Of a stretch of DNA of 33,369 nt, positions 7,821 to 14,008 are shown one piece after another. The stretch's first letter is position 1, and every line of letters starts with the position of its first letter. Origin of the DNA: Bacteroidota bacterium (GTDB lineage: Bacteria; Bacteroidota; Bacteroidia; Chitinophagales; Chitinophagaceae); NCBI GenBank assembly GCA_023437225.1, contig JAEZGS010000022.1:1-33369 (forward strand). The letters are read 5' to 3'. The notes beneath the pieces were generated by a model. That model was not told the DNA's origin, did no database searches, and was given only the letters and a program-made list of their open reading frames with translations. The position numbers and the translations under genes are program-made.

Positions 7821-8644
7821 CAGAACAATTGCTGGTACAGTGAAGATGAGATTTTATTACCATACTTGCTCATGTTAAGTACCTCGACCCAACGTATTCC
7901 GTAAAGGGCGTTTGTGAGAAATATCTCCTGGGCATTTTCGAGGTCGGTAATGGAAAGCATCGCCTCCTGCACCTGAATTCCCAGCTGGTTTGCGTGATCG
8001 ATGAGGTGTTTACGCATCACTCCATCAACCGGCCCTTCCGAAAGCGGCGGGGTGACAATTGTATTGTTGAAAACAGCGAAAAGATTTGCCACAGACGTTT
8101 CAGCGACCCGACCCAGGGAGTTTAACAGGATCGCATCGTGACATTGGTTCTTCCTTGCATGCTTTGCAGCAAGTACTGACAGGAGATAGTTGTTCGATTT
8201 GAGATTTGAAAATGCCCCTGTTGATTTCAGCCCATCGTGAAATGTGCAGATATGAAGACCATCGATGTTATAATTCAGATAGTCTTTAGAGAGAGGAGAA
8301 GCCTGCATTATCCACTCTAGTGTTTCAGAGTCTCCGGGAAAGGAAGTTGAGGGCGAAAACATGTTGAGGCGAACACGCAATTCATCGACTGATGGAAAAA
8401 GTGCAGACAGCCGGCTAACCTGTGCCGCAAAATATTCGAACGTCCAATTTTGCGGCGGCTTCACTTGAAGCAATGCGATCCCAGACATCAGTCGGTTATA
8501 ATGCAGATCGGCTAAACGCAAAAGGCCCTGTGAAACACGCATGGTTTCAAAGAGCCCCAGTCCATATCGGAAGCCATTGCAGGATGGAGACAAAAGGATA
8601 GAATCCGTCTCAAATTCTCCATTATGCAGTAGCCGGTTCATCAT
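7820..8644 (-). CDS. pabC: aminotransferase class IV, probable 4-amino-4-deoxychorismate lyase
   Basis: This 274-aa fold-type IV PLP enzyme has GFRYGLGLFETMRV (N-terminal family block), FSNLKSNNYLLSVLA with the PLP Lys, GRVAETSVANLFAVF with the conserved Glu, and LTNALYGIRWVEVL near the end. Among class IV proteins the short length and FLTNALYGI fit aminodeoxychorismate lyase, which makes p-aminobenzoate for folate, better than BCAT or D-amino acid transaminase; the distinction is by inference. Its ATG overlaps the stop of the response regulator gene by 4 bases (ATGA), and its own stop touches phr. The folate link to the nearby folE is suggestive but they are on separate transcripts. Confidence 0.75.
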   Translation of the reverse strand: MMNRLLHNGEFETDSILLSPSCNGFRYGLGLFETMRVSQGLLRLADLHYNRLMSGIALLQVKPPQNWTFEYFAAQVSRLSALFPSVDELRVRLNMFSPSTSFPGDSETLEWIMQASPLSKDYLNYNIDGLHICTFHDGLKSTGAFSNLKSNNYLLSVLAAKHARKNQCHDAILLNSLGRVAETSVANLFAVFNNTIVTPPLSEGPVDGVMRKHLIDHANQLGIQVQEAMLSITDLENAQEIFLTNALYGIRWVEVLNMSKYGNKISSSLYQQLF

Positions 8645-9312
8645 TTTTCTTCGAGGATGCCTTTTTTCACGGCATACATTACAAGTCCGGCCATTGATTT
8701 GGCGCCGGTTTTAGATTTCAGCTTATCGCGAATGGCCTCAACGGTGCGCGGGCTGATATCAACGATCTCGGCGATTTCTTTTGTCGTTTTTTCTTCGCAC
8801 ATTAGTTTAAGTACGCGAACTTCTTTGTCTGACAGATCAGCTTCCTGGTAACCGATACCTTCATTTCGCTTCGTGCGAAGGCCGGTCAGCAGCGCTTTAT
8901 TGGTAAGTTCATTAAAGAAGAACTCCTGTTCATAACAGGTTACGATTGCCTGGTAGATGGTTTCGGAATCGGAATTTTTTGTTAGGTAAGAGTTGGCGCC
9001 AATTTCCATAAGCTTTGAGATCATCGAGTGGTCGTTGTGCATGGAAAGGATGATCACTTTGGCATCGGGGCGAATTTTACGGATCTCGGGAAGCGTTTGA
9101 ATACCGTCCATGATGGGCATTTGGATGTCCAGCAGGATCACATCGGGTTCGATGTGTTTGAGTAGATTGAGCAGTTGCATGCCGTTATCAGCTTCGGCAA
9201 TGAGCTCAACATCTTTTTTCATGGAAAGAGCAGTTCTTACACCGGCGCGAAATAGGGTATGGTCATCGGCAATGGCTACTTTAATTGCCTTTCCGGTTTC
9301 TGAGTGTTTCAT
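8641..9312 (-). CDS. LuxR/NarL-type response regulator (orphan)
   Basis: This 223-aa regulator has a receiver domain with the acidic pair D16-D17, phospho-acceptor D62 in ILLDIQMPIMDG, and the switch Lys in NSYLTK. It ends in a LuxR-type helix-turn-helix with ISPRTVEAIRDKLKSKTGAKS. There is no adjacent kinase. It is closest by eye to the other minus-strand orphan at 12488-13147: both share a GAN-(S/A)-YLTK block, F-F/Y-FN-(E/D)-L and TKR linker features. It is first in a chain with the pabC-like gene (ATGA overlap) and the photolyase gene. An imperfect palindrome at 9394-9403 lies 82 bases upstream. It probably acts as a DNA-binding dimer when phosphorylated by a kinase encoded elsewhere or in the island next door. 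Confidence 0.92.
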   Translation of the reverse strand: MKHSETGKAIKVAIADDHTLFRAGVRTALSMKKDVELIAEADNGMQLLNLLKHIEPDVILLDIQMPIMDGIQTLPEIRKIRPDAKVIILSMHNDHSMISKLMEIGANSYLTKNSDSETIYQAIVTCYEQEFFFNELTNKALLTGLRTKRNEGIGYQEADLSDKEVRVLKLMCEEKTTKEIAEIVDISPRTVEAIRDKLKSKTGAKSMAGLVMYAVKKGILEEK

Positions 9313-9393
9313 ACGGATTGTATTTTAACTAGGGGCCCTTCTATGGTTAAATAACTACAAAGGGCGGTAAAAAAAAGATAATTTCAAAAGAAT

Positions 9394-9403
9394 TACTACA
9401 GTA
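9394..9403. promoter_or_regulatory. candidate response regulator operator, TACTACAGTA
   Basis: The 4-bp arms TACT and AGTA flank two bases. The sequence differs at one position from TACTATAGTA at 13339-13348, which lies upstream of the closely similar regulator gene at 12488-13147. LuxR/NarL-family proteins often bind ACT/AGT-type inverted repeats. Function is inferred. Confidence 0.35.
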
Positions 9404-9554
9404 GAAATACCAGATTAAATGTCTTCGGATTATACGGTAAGTGGATTCACAGTGAAATTACGACGGCAAATTAAGTTTATTTTCTGGTAGCATAAAGAGG
9501 TTTTTACGAGGGCGGATGCAATTTACCACATGAAATAAATCAGGTGAAAGCGCT

Positions 9555-9586
9555 ATTGCAATGGTGATGAACGGTAGATACATTTG
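9555..9586 (+). promoter_or_regulatory. Bacteroidota-type promoter (TTG-N20-TACATTTG)
   Basis: ATTG at 9555-9558 and TACATTTG at 9579-9586 are 20 bases apart, which fits the published Bacteroidota pattern TTG-N17-23-TAnnTTTG. Transcription would start near 9592. No long gene follows; the next strong signal is the terminator at 9826-9850. Confidence 0.55.
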
Positions 9587-9592
9587 TGAAGT

Positions 9593-9851
9593 TGGTTGGC
9601 AGGGAGAAAACCCGTAACGTCCGAAGTCCAAGTCCGTAGAAACCGATCCGATCCATGAAAACCGGTCAATCCAGTGTCAATCAACTCAGAAAAATCCAAC
9701 TGGAAGATACCCGAAAGGGAGAGATCCAAACCTCATGAAACCTGTTTGTTCCGATCCAACCTGTGAAAATCGAGGAGTTAAGACTGGTGATTAAAGAAAT
9801 TTGTGTTGATATGTGTTGCGAATTTAAACCCGCTTTATAGCGGGTTTTTTA
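9593..9851 (+). ncRNA. candidate non-coding RNA or short-peptide transcript of about 260 nt
   Basis: Bounded by a good promoter and a good terminator, this stretch holds no recognisable gene. It contains short hairpins such as CCC-GAAA-GGG near 9710 and GGG-AGAAAA-CCC near 9602-9613. Three degenerate copies of GATCC-n-CC-RTGAAA start at 9645, 9723 and 9753. Two tiny frames overlap by ATGA: 9655-9738 (27 codons, MKTGQSSVNQ...) and 9735-9794 (19 codons, MKPVCSDPTCENRG...). The latter frame is open without a stop from 9618, so a decayed gene is also possible. It is not tmRNA, RNase P RNA or SRP RNA as far as I can see. The gap 9313-9554 holds only the regulator palindrome. Confidence 0.4.
9826..9850 (+). 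terminator. rho-independent terminator
   Basis: An 8-bp perfect stem AAACCCGC (9826-9833) and GCGGGTTT (9840-9847) with a TTTATA loop is followed by a run that totals six Ts (9845-9850). The orientation points to a plus-strand transcript from the gene-free region upstream. It lies about 50 bases before the next gene. Confidence 0.88.
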
Positions 9852-9900
9852 TTGCGCCGATGGAACGATTATTGAAGGTTGGCAGGTATAATCAAACACC

Positions 9901-10176
9901 ATGACCAGGTCAGAGTTCGACCCGTTGTCCGAGATCGATAAGCTTTCCGTAATTATGGAGGAAGGGATTTTGTTGTCGCAGGACCATTTTGACGACCATC
10001 GGCATTTTTTATACCGGGTGTTTGAATTTTATGTTGCTGTCAGTTATAAGGATGCGGCGGACAGGTTGGTTGAGATCCGCAGTTGCGATGAGCCGATCGA
10101 GGTGATTGCGGCGCATCATGAAGCAGCAAAAAGCAAGGATCCGGCTTCAAGAATACAGGAAAACCCTGAAGGGTAG
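9901..10176 (+). CDS. small hypothetical protein, 91 aa
   Basis: I do not recognise this protein. It is acidic and soluble-looking, with no signal peptide or membrane segment. The N-terminal half has alternating helix-like segments (EIDKLSVIMEEG), the middle is aromatic-rich (HFLYRVFEFYVAVSY), and RLVEIRSCDEPIEVIAAHHEAAK precedes a charged tail. Codon choice looks like that of the neighbours, which supports a real gene. It begins 50 bases after a terminator, and its downstream region is rich in inverted repeats. It lies between an orphan response regulator and a membrane protein-kinase-regulator cassette, but nothing shows that it works with them. Confidence 0.6.
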   Translation: MTRSEFDPLSEIDKLSVIMEEGILLSQDHFDDHRHFLYRVFEFYVAVSYKDAADRLVEIRSCDEPIEVIAAHHEAAKSKDPASRIQENPEG

Positions 10177-10177
10177 A

Positions 10178-10344
10178 ATAATATCTTCTAGACCAATACT
10201 GCAGCAAACTTCTATACTGAATAACTTCTTCAAGGGCCTTTGCCCGGGTGTGCGGGCATCTACTGCAGTTCATATTATCTTTATTATGGTTGTTTATCCG
10301 ATTATTCGGTGGTGTTTTTCTTTCCCGTGAATGAGGAAAACACC
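10178..10344. repeat. nested inverted repeats in the gene-free stretch before the first sensor cassette
   Basis: Arms ATAATAT (10178-10184) with ATATTAT (10272-10278), and ACTGCAG (10198-10204) with CTGCAGT (10263-10269), enclose a GGGC-CTTT-GCCC hairpin (10234-10245). A separate pair, GGTGTTTTTC (10311-10320) and GAAAACACC (10336-10344), lies closer to the next gene. There is no T-run, so this is not a standard terminator. TACTGCAGTT at 10261-10270 also resembles the TACTnnAGTA palindromes near the two orphan regulators. The element could be a structured leader or a protein-binding region. Confidence 0.45.
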
Positions 10345-10392
10345 ATAGGGGGGAAATGGATAAAGAATATTTTCATGGCCTAATTTGTACTC

Positions 10393-11070
10393 ATGTATAA
10401 CTTCATTTCAAGTACTCTCTTTACGGTAGTTGCAAATATCCTGGCAGCGTTTGTTTTGACAGTCGTCATTCTTAAGTATCGTAAGAATAAAAATGAACTA
10501 CAGATTTTCTTACCATATGCAGTGATTTCCGTGCTCCAAACGCTATTCACTATTATAATCGTTTCTTACAATCCGCTTAATTTAGACAATACTTCTTTCG
10601 TCGAGTACTTTATAAACCTTTTTACCGTCTTAGAAATTTTAATATTCTCGTTCTTTTTTTATAGCATTTTTCAATCGAAGTTTGTGCGGCAAGCTATAAT
10701 CACAGTATGTGGATTGTTTTTGCTCTGGTTCTTTTATCTGTGGATATACAAAGGTCAAATGAATATCATCTCAGACCTCCCAACCGTCTTCGAAACGTTT
10801 TTCTTTATCAGTCTTTGCTTGTTTTATTTCTATGAGTTATTTAAACACCCACCGACGGTAAGACTTGTTCAAAGTTCTACATTTTGGGCAGTAACAGGCA
10901 TCTTTCTATTATGTTCCTTATTATTTCCTTTGTTTCTTTTCAAGGATGAGTTATTAAATGTGCTCCCCACCATTTACTTGAATTTTTATGCAGTCAATCA
11001 TATAGGATACACGGTATTATTCTTTTGTCTAATAAAAGCTACCTTATGCAAAGTGAACCCAACCAGTTGA
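10393..11070 (+). CDS. polytopic membrane protein, candidate detached sensor of cassette 1
   Basis: This 225-aa protein has about seven hydrophobic spans (roughly residues 8-28, 38-58, 73-93, 100-118, 131-149, 163-183 and 195-216). It has no recognised domain. It is a paralogue of the protein at 14009-14686: both share LFT-(V/L)-(L/I)-E, F-YSI-(F/L)-Q-(S/N)-K, CL-(F/L)-YFYE and an FW-x-(V/I)-(T/A)-GI span. Both sit directly upstream of a histidine kinase gene. Its end overlaps the kinase start by 25 bases, so the two are translationally linked. A role as the ligand-sensing or kinase-activating membrane partner is inferred from position, since the kinase has little sensor of its own. The ATG at 10393 lies 48 bases after an inverted repeat. 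Confidence 0.8.
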   Translation: MYNFISSTLFTVVANILAAFVLTVVILKYRKNKNELQIFLPYAVISVLQTLFTIIIVSYNPLNLDNTSFVEYFINLFTVLEILIFSFFFYSIFQSKFVRQAIITVCGLFLLWFFYLWIYKGQMNIISDLPTVFETFFFISLCLFYFYELFKHPPTVRLVQSSTFWAVTGIFLLCSLLFPLFLFKDELLNVLPTIYLNFYAVNHIGYTVLFFCLIKATLCKVNPTS

Positions 11071-11837
11071 TACTTTTCTTTATCCTAGTTACTCTATTGG
11101 TTCTCTGCTTGTCTGGTTTCATACTTGCTATCCTTTTTAAATACCAGCAAAAACATACAGCCTATTTGAGCACTCTGGAAAAGGTAAGAACGGAACACGA
11201 AACTCTTTTGTTGAAATCCCAATTGGAGATACAGGAGGCTACTTTAAAAAACGTGTCAAAGGAAATACACGATAATATTGGGCTCTCATTGACTTTAGCT
11301 AAATTGAATTTAACGAAAGACCCCGCTTTAAATTTGAAAGACAACATCAGTACAGCCATCAATCTTGTTACCGATGCGATCAACAACCTCAGAACCTTAT
11401 CCCGAACTTTAAATTCTGATTTTGTGCTCGAGCATGGCCTGTGTAAAAGCCTTGAAAAAGAAGTGGATTATGTGCACAAAACTACTAACCTCAACGTAAA
11501 TCTTCAAATCATTGGTGACCCGCTCTTTCTGTCTGCATCAAAAGAATTGATAATGTTTCGAATCGTGCAAGAGGCCTTAAATAATGCAGTTAAACATTCC
11601 AAACCGTCAAAGATAACCGTAGAACTTAAATATTTACCTGACCAAATTAAGATGAATATTGCAGACGATGGAATTGGTTTCGAGTACGGATGCAACCCTA
11701 AAGTCTATTCCGGAATTAATAATATGTGGCAACGCGCCCATTCATTAAAAGGAGAGTGCATTATTAATAGCAAGCTAGGTCAAGGAACAACTATTATTCT
11801 TACTATACCCCTAAAAAGCGATTTTGATGAAATCTGA
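11046..11837 (+). CDS. sensor histidine kinase, HPK7-like (HisKA_3/HATPase_c), cassette 1
   Basis: This 263-aa kinase has one N-terminal membrane span (about residues 8-32), a short coiled-coil linker, the phospho-acceptor H75 in SKEIHDNIGLSLTLAKL, and a C-terminal ATPase domain with NNAVKHS (N box), DDGIGF (G1) and GQGTT (G2). There is no PAS, TPR or periplasmic sensor domain. The ATG at 11046 lies inside the end of the upstream membrane protein gene (25-base overlap); a TTG at 11025 is less likely. Its stop overlaps the response regulator ATG by 11 bases. The tight overlaps argue that membrane protein, kinase and regulator are made in fixed proportion. Confidence 0.92.
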   Translation: MQSEPNQLILFFILVTLLVLCLSGFILAILFKYQQKHTAYLSTLEKVRTEHETLLLKSQLEIQEATLKNVSKEIHDNIGLSLTLAKLNLTKDPALNLKDNISTAINLVTDAINNLRTLSRTLNSDFVLEHGLCKSLEKEVDYVHKTTNLNVNLQIIGDPLFLSASKELIMFRIVQEALNNAVKHSKPSKITVELKYLPDQIKMNIADDGIGFEYGCNPKVYSGINNMWQRAHSLKGECIINSKLGQGTTIILTIPLKSDFDEI

Positions 11838-12486
11838 ATTAGCAAAAATTGGATTGGCAGACGACCACGTTCTGTTACGGAATTCATTAGCAACTTTGAT
11901 TAACAGCTTTGGCACTTGCAAAGTAGTATTGCAGGCCAGTTCCGGCGAAGATCTTATAAAGCAGATTCAGGAAGGTAATGTTCCTGATATTCTACTTTTA
12001 GATTTGAACATGCCAGAAATGGATGGGTATGACGCCGCTAAATGGATTCAACAACATTATCCTAATGTTGCGATGATCATGCTGTCCATGTATGACGCAG
12101 ATCTTGCATTGATTCGAATGCTACAATTTGGAGTGAAAGGTTTTCTACGAAAAGACGTCCATCCTAATGAGTTGAAGCATGCAATTGATTCCGTTATTGA
12201 GTCTGGCTATTATTACTCAAACAATACTACCGGTCGTCTGGTTAATCTGTTTCGAAAAAGCAACGATTCTACTTCCGTTATACAAAAAACGTTTTTAAAT
12301 GAAACCGAAATGGCGTTTTTAAAGCTTGTTTGTACGGAAGACACTTATAAACAGATCGCTCAAAAAATGAGTTTAAACCCGCGAAGTGTTGACAATTTAA
12401 GAGACAATCTCTTTACGAAACTGGAAGTAAAAAGCAGGATAGGGCTAGCGATGTATGCAATTAAACACGGCATCATTACGATGTAG
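11827..12486 (+). CDS. LuxR/NarL-type response regulator, cassette 1
   Basis: This 219-aa regulator is the probable partner of the overlapping kinase. The receiver has D12-D13 and phospho-acceptor D59 in LLLDLNMPEMDG, with the switch Lys in KGFLRKD. The C-terminal helix-turn-helix reads LNPRSVDNLRDNLFTKL, so it departs from the usual SPRTVE of the three other regulators here and may bind a different site. ATG at 11827 overlaps the kinase gene by 11 bases; a TTG three bases upstream is possible. It is convergent with the next regulator gene, with a single base between the two stop codons. Confidence 0.92.
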   Translation: MKSELAKIGLADDHVLLRNSLATLINSFGTCKVVLQASSGEDLIKQIQEGNVPDILLLDLNMPEMDGYDAAKWIQQHYPNVAMIMLSMYDADLALIRMLQFGVKGFLRKDVHPNELKHAIDSVIESGYYYSNNTTGRLVNLFRKSNDSTSVIQKTFLNETEMAFLKLVCTEDTYKQIAQKMSLNPRSVDNLRDNLFTKLEVKSRIGLAMYAIKHGIITM

Positions 12487-12487
12487 A

Positions 12488-13147
12488 TCAGTCGATGATC
12501 TTATTCCGCATCCCGTACATAATAAGTCCGGCGATGGTTTTTGCCCCAACTTTAGTTTTCATGTTTTGTCGAATTGTCTCTACCGTCCTGGGACTCAAAA
12601 ACACCTCCTTTGAAATGTCATCGGTGGTCTTGTCTTCGGCTAATAATTTCAAAATCCGAACTTCTTTTTCTGAGAACTTAATCGGATTAGGATAGAACTG
12701 ACGTACCTGTCGTTTTGTTTGCAGTTTCGATAAAACCGCCTTATTCACGAGGTCGTTAAAATAAAAATCGTCATTCATGCAGGACAATATCGCTTGGTAT
12801 ATCTCGTCTGGATCGGAAGTCTTTGTTAGATAGGCATTGGCCCCCATCTCCATCATCTTAGTGATCATCTCCTGGTCGTCATACATTGTAAGCACGATAA
12901 TTTTGACATCGTCGTGCTCCTTGCGTAATAGTCCTATTGCATTAACCCCGTCCATTTCCGGCATGCGGATATCCATTAACAAAACATCGGGCTTCTTTAA
13001 AAGGATTTTGTGAAGTAAATCCTTTCCGTCTTCTGCTTCCCATAAAATTTTTAGATAATCACGATCCCTTAATGCCATTTTTATCCCATCGCGAAATATC
13101 TTGTGGTCATCAGCAATCGCAACCTTTATTACCATTTCAGAGCTCAT
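12488..13147 (-). CDS. LuxR/NarL-type response regulator (orphan)
   Basis: This 219-aa regulator has D13-D14, phospho-acceptor D59 in LLMDIRMPEMDG and the switch Lys in NAYLTK, followed by a LuxR-type helix-turn-helix with LSPRTVETIRQNMKTKVGAKT. No kinase lies next to it on the same strand. It is the closest relative in the window of the regulator at 8641-9312. The 395-base region upstream, shared with the divergent 13543 gene, holds a TACTATAGTA palindrome 192 bases from the ATG and a TAAGTTTG element (13278-13285, minus strand) that could be its -7 box. Its 3' end meets the cassette 1 regulator stop after one base. Confidence 0.93.
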   Translation of the reverse strand: MSSEMVIKVAIADDHKIFRDGIKMALRDRDYLKILWEAEDGKDLLHKILLKKPDVLLMDIRMPEMDGVNAIGLLRKEHDDVKIIVLTMYDDQEMITKMMEMGANAYLTKTSDPDEIYQAILSCMNDDFYFNDLVNKAVLSKLQTKRQVRQFYPNPIKFSEKEVRILKLLAEDKTTDDISKEVFLSPRTVETIRQNMKTKVGAKTIAGLIMYGMRNKIID

Positions 13148-13338
13148 AAGGAAAAAGGGTTTCGCATTTTAATTGGAAATTATGCGTCGCAATTTACATT
13201 TATTATTGGTCAGAAAATTGCATAGCTATCGTACTAAAGCAGCGGAATAAAATACGTAAGTGTTTGCACCTACCTTTCAAACTTATTGATCTCAACACGA
13301 TAACGCATTCGTGTTTTTTCAACAAAATATAGCAATTT

Positions 13339-13348
13339 TACTATAGTA
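13339..13348. promoter_or_regulatory. perfect 10-bp palindrome TACTATAGTA, candidate operator
   Basis: It lies in the divergent region between the orphan regulator (12488-13147) and the 129-aa gene (13543). It is nearly identical to the sequence upstream of the similar orphan regulator at 8641-9312. It also overlaps a possible plus-strand -7 box, TATTTTTA (13347-13354, one mismatch to TAnnTTTG), where a bound protein could block or recruit polymerase. Confidence 0.4.
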
Positions 13349-13361
13349 TTTTTACTACCAA

Positions 13362-13435
13362 ATCAGTGTGATTATACGCATTTTGGGATGGTGTTTTAAC
13401 GACTAAAAACCGCTGAAACCCCATTCCACACTGAT
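13362..13435 (+). promoter_or_regulatory. long imperfect hairpin, candidate structured leader
   Basis: Outer arms ATCAGTG (13362-13368) and CACTGAT (13429-13435) pair perfectly. Inside, TGGGATGGTGTTT and AAACCCCATTCCA pair over 13 positions with one wobble and one mismatch. A bulge of about 15 bases sits on the 5' side. If transcription starts just after the -7-like TATTTTTA at 13347-13354, this hairpin would form the very 5' end of the 13543 mRNA. No known riboswitch pattern was recognised. Confidence 0.45.
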
Positions 13436-13449
13436 GAAATCACAAGTTA

Positions 13450-13465
13450 CCTCATATTGCTGAGG
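13450..13465 (+). promoter_or_regulatory. small hairpin CCTCA-TATTGC-TGAGG
   Basis: A 5-bp perfect stem with a six-base loop lies between the long hairpin and the T/A-run hairpin upstream of the 129-aa gene. Alone it would be weak; its place in a row of three makes it worth recording. Confidence 0.35.
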
Positions 13466-13478
13466 TTGCTTACCCCTT

Positions 13479-13527
13479 GGTGAACTTTTTTTTGTGACGG
13501 TCATTTACAGTTCAAAAAAAAATCACC
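13479..13527 (+). promoter_or_regulatory. hairpin with T8/A9 arms next to the start of the 129-aa gene
   Basis: GGTGA (13479-13483) and TCACC (13523-13527) pair, and inside them a run of eight Ts (13486-13493) faces nine As (13514-13522), leaving a loop of about 20 bases. The second arm ends 15 bases before the ATG at 13543, where it could expose or hide the ribosome landing region. The T-run after the preceding small hairpin is also faintly attenuator-like. Confidence 0.45.
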
Positions 13528-13542
13528 ACTAAACGAAATACT

Positions 13543-13932
13543 ATGTTAGAAATTTCAACCTCTAAGAAAGCAGTTGCCAACATCGGCGAAGAAATTGGCA
13601 TCGAACTTGGCAAACAAATGATTCAGGATTTTCAAATTGCAAATCCTTCAGACATTCAGCACTACAGCATCGGCAAAAACATATTATCCGCTATTCTCGA
13701 GCAACCTGGTTGTGAAGGGATTCGTTTTTATATGGCATACAACGAAATCGGGGAGAAAACAATGGTTTATGTAGGACTTGACGCTGATAAAGCCCCCATC
13801 CTTCAAACAACATTTATCAACAAACTCGGTATGTTGCAAACAAAAGAAGCAATTGTGGCCGATCGAATTGATAGAGGAGATCGCCCAAGAACCGGTTATG
13901 ACGCTGATAGCTGGACTTGGGAAACTGAATAA
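13543..13932 (+). CDS. conserved-looking hypothetical protein, 129 aa
   Basis: I cannot name this protein. It is soluble, with an N-terminal helical part (KKAVANIGEEIGIELGKQMI), a middle with YSIGKNILSAILEQPGCEGI and RFYMAYNEIGEKTMVYVGLD that looks like alternating helix and strand, and a polar tail with DRGDRPRTGYDAD. I have the impression of similar small proteins in other Bacteroidota (PGC-x-GIRFY...GEKT-x-VYVG-x-D), but could not check. It is divergent from an orphan response regulator and precedes the cassette 2 membrane protein gene. Its leader is unusually structured. A role linked to signalling is only a guess from context. Confidence 0.75.
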   Translation: MLEISTSKKAVANIGEEIGIELGKQMIQDFQIANPSDIQHYSIGKNILSAILEQPGCEGIRFYMAYNEIGEKTMVYVGLDADKAPILQTTFINKLGMLQTKEAIVADRIDRGDRPRTGYDADSWTWETE

Positions 13933-13938
13933 ACTTTA

Positions 13939-13965
13939 TTTGTAAGCTGTGCTTTTATATATTTG
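13939..13965 (+). promoter_or_regulatory. candidate promoter for cassette 2 (TTTG-N15-TATATTTG)
   Basis: TATATTTG at 13958-13965 matches TAnnTTTG exactly, and TTTG at 13939-13942 lies 15 bases upstream, a little closer than usual. The start of transcription would be near 13972, giving a very short leader or even a leaderless message for the membrane protein gene. Confidence 0.4.
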
Positions 13966-14008
13966 AATCAAATTTGAAGATATTCAAAGCACACTTGTCT
14001 ATATCAGT

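Noticed and set aside
9593..9851. Possible tmRNA, RNase P RNA, SRP RNA or group II intron
   Set aside because: None of their conserved sequences or ends (such as a tRNA-like 3' end or the GAGGAAAGTC block) could be found.
13148..13542. Known riboswitch class upstream of the 129-aa gene
   Set aside because: The hairpins do not match cobalamin, TPP, SAM or other patterns that I can recognise, and the gene has no metabolic link.
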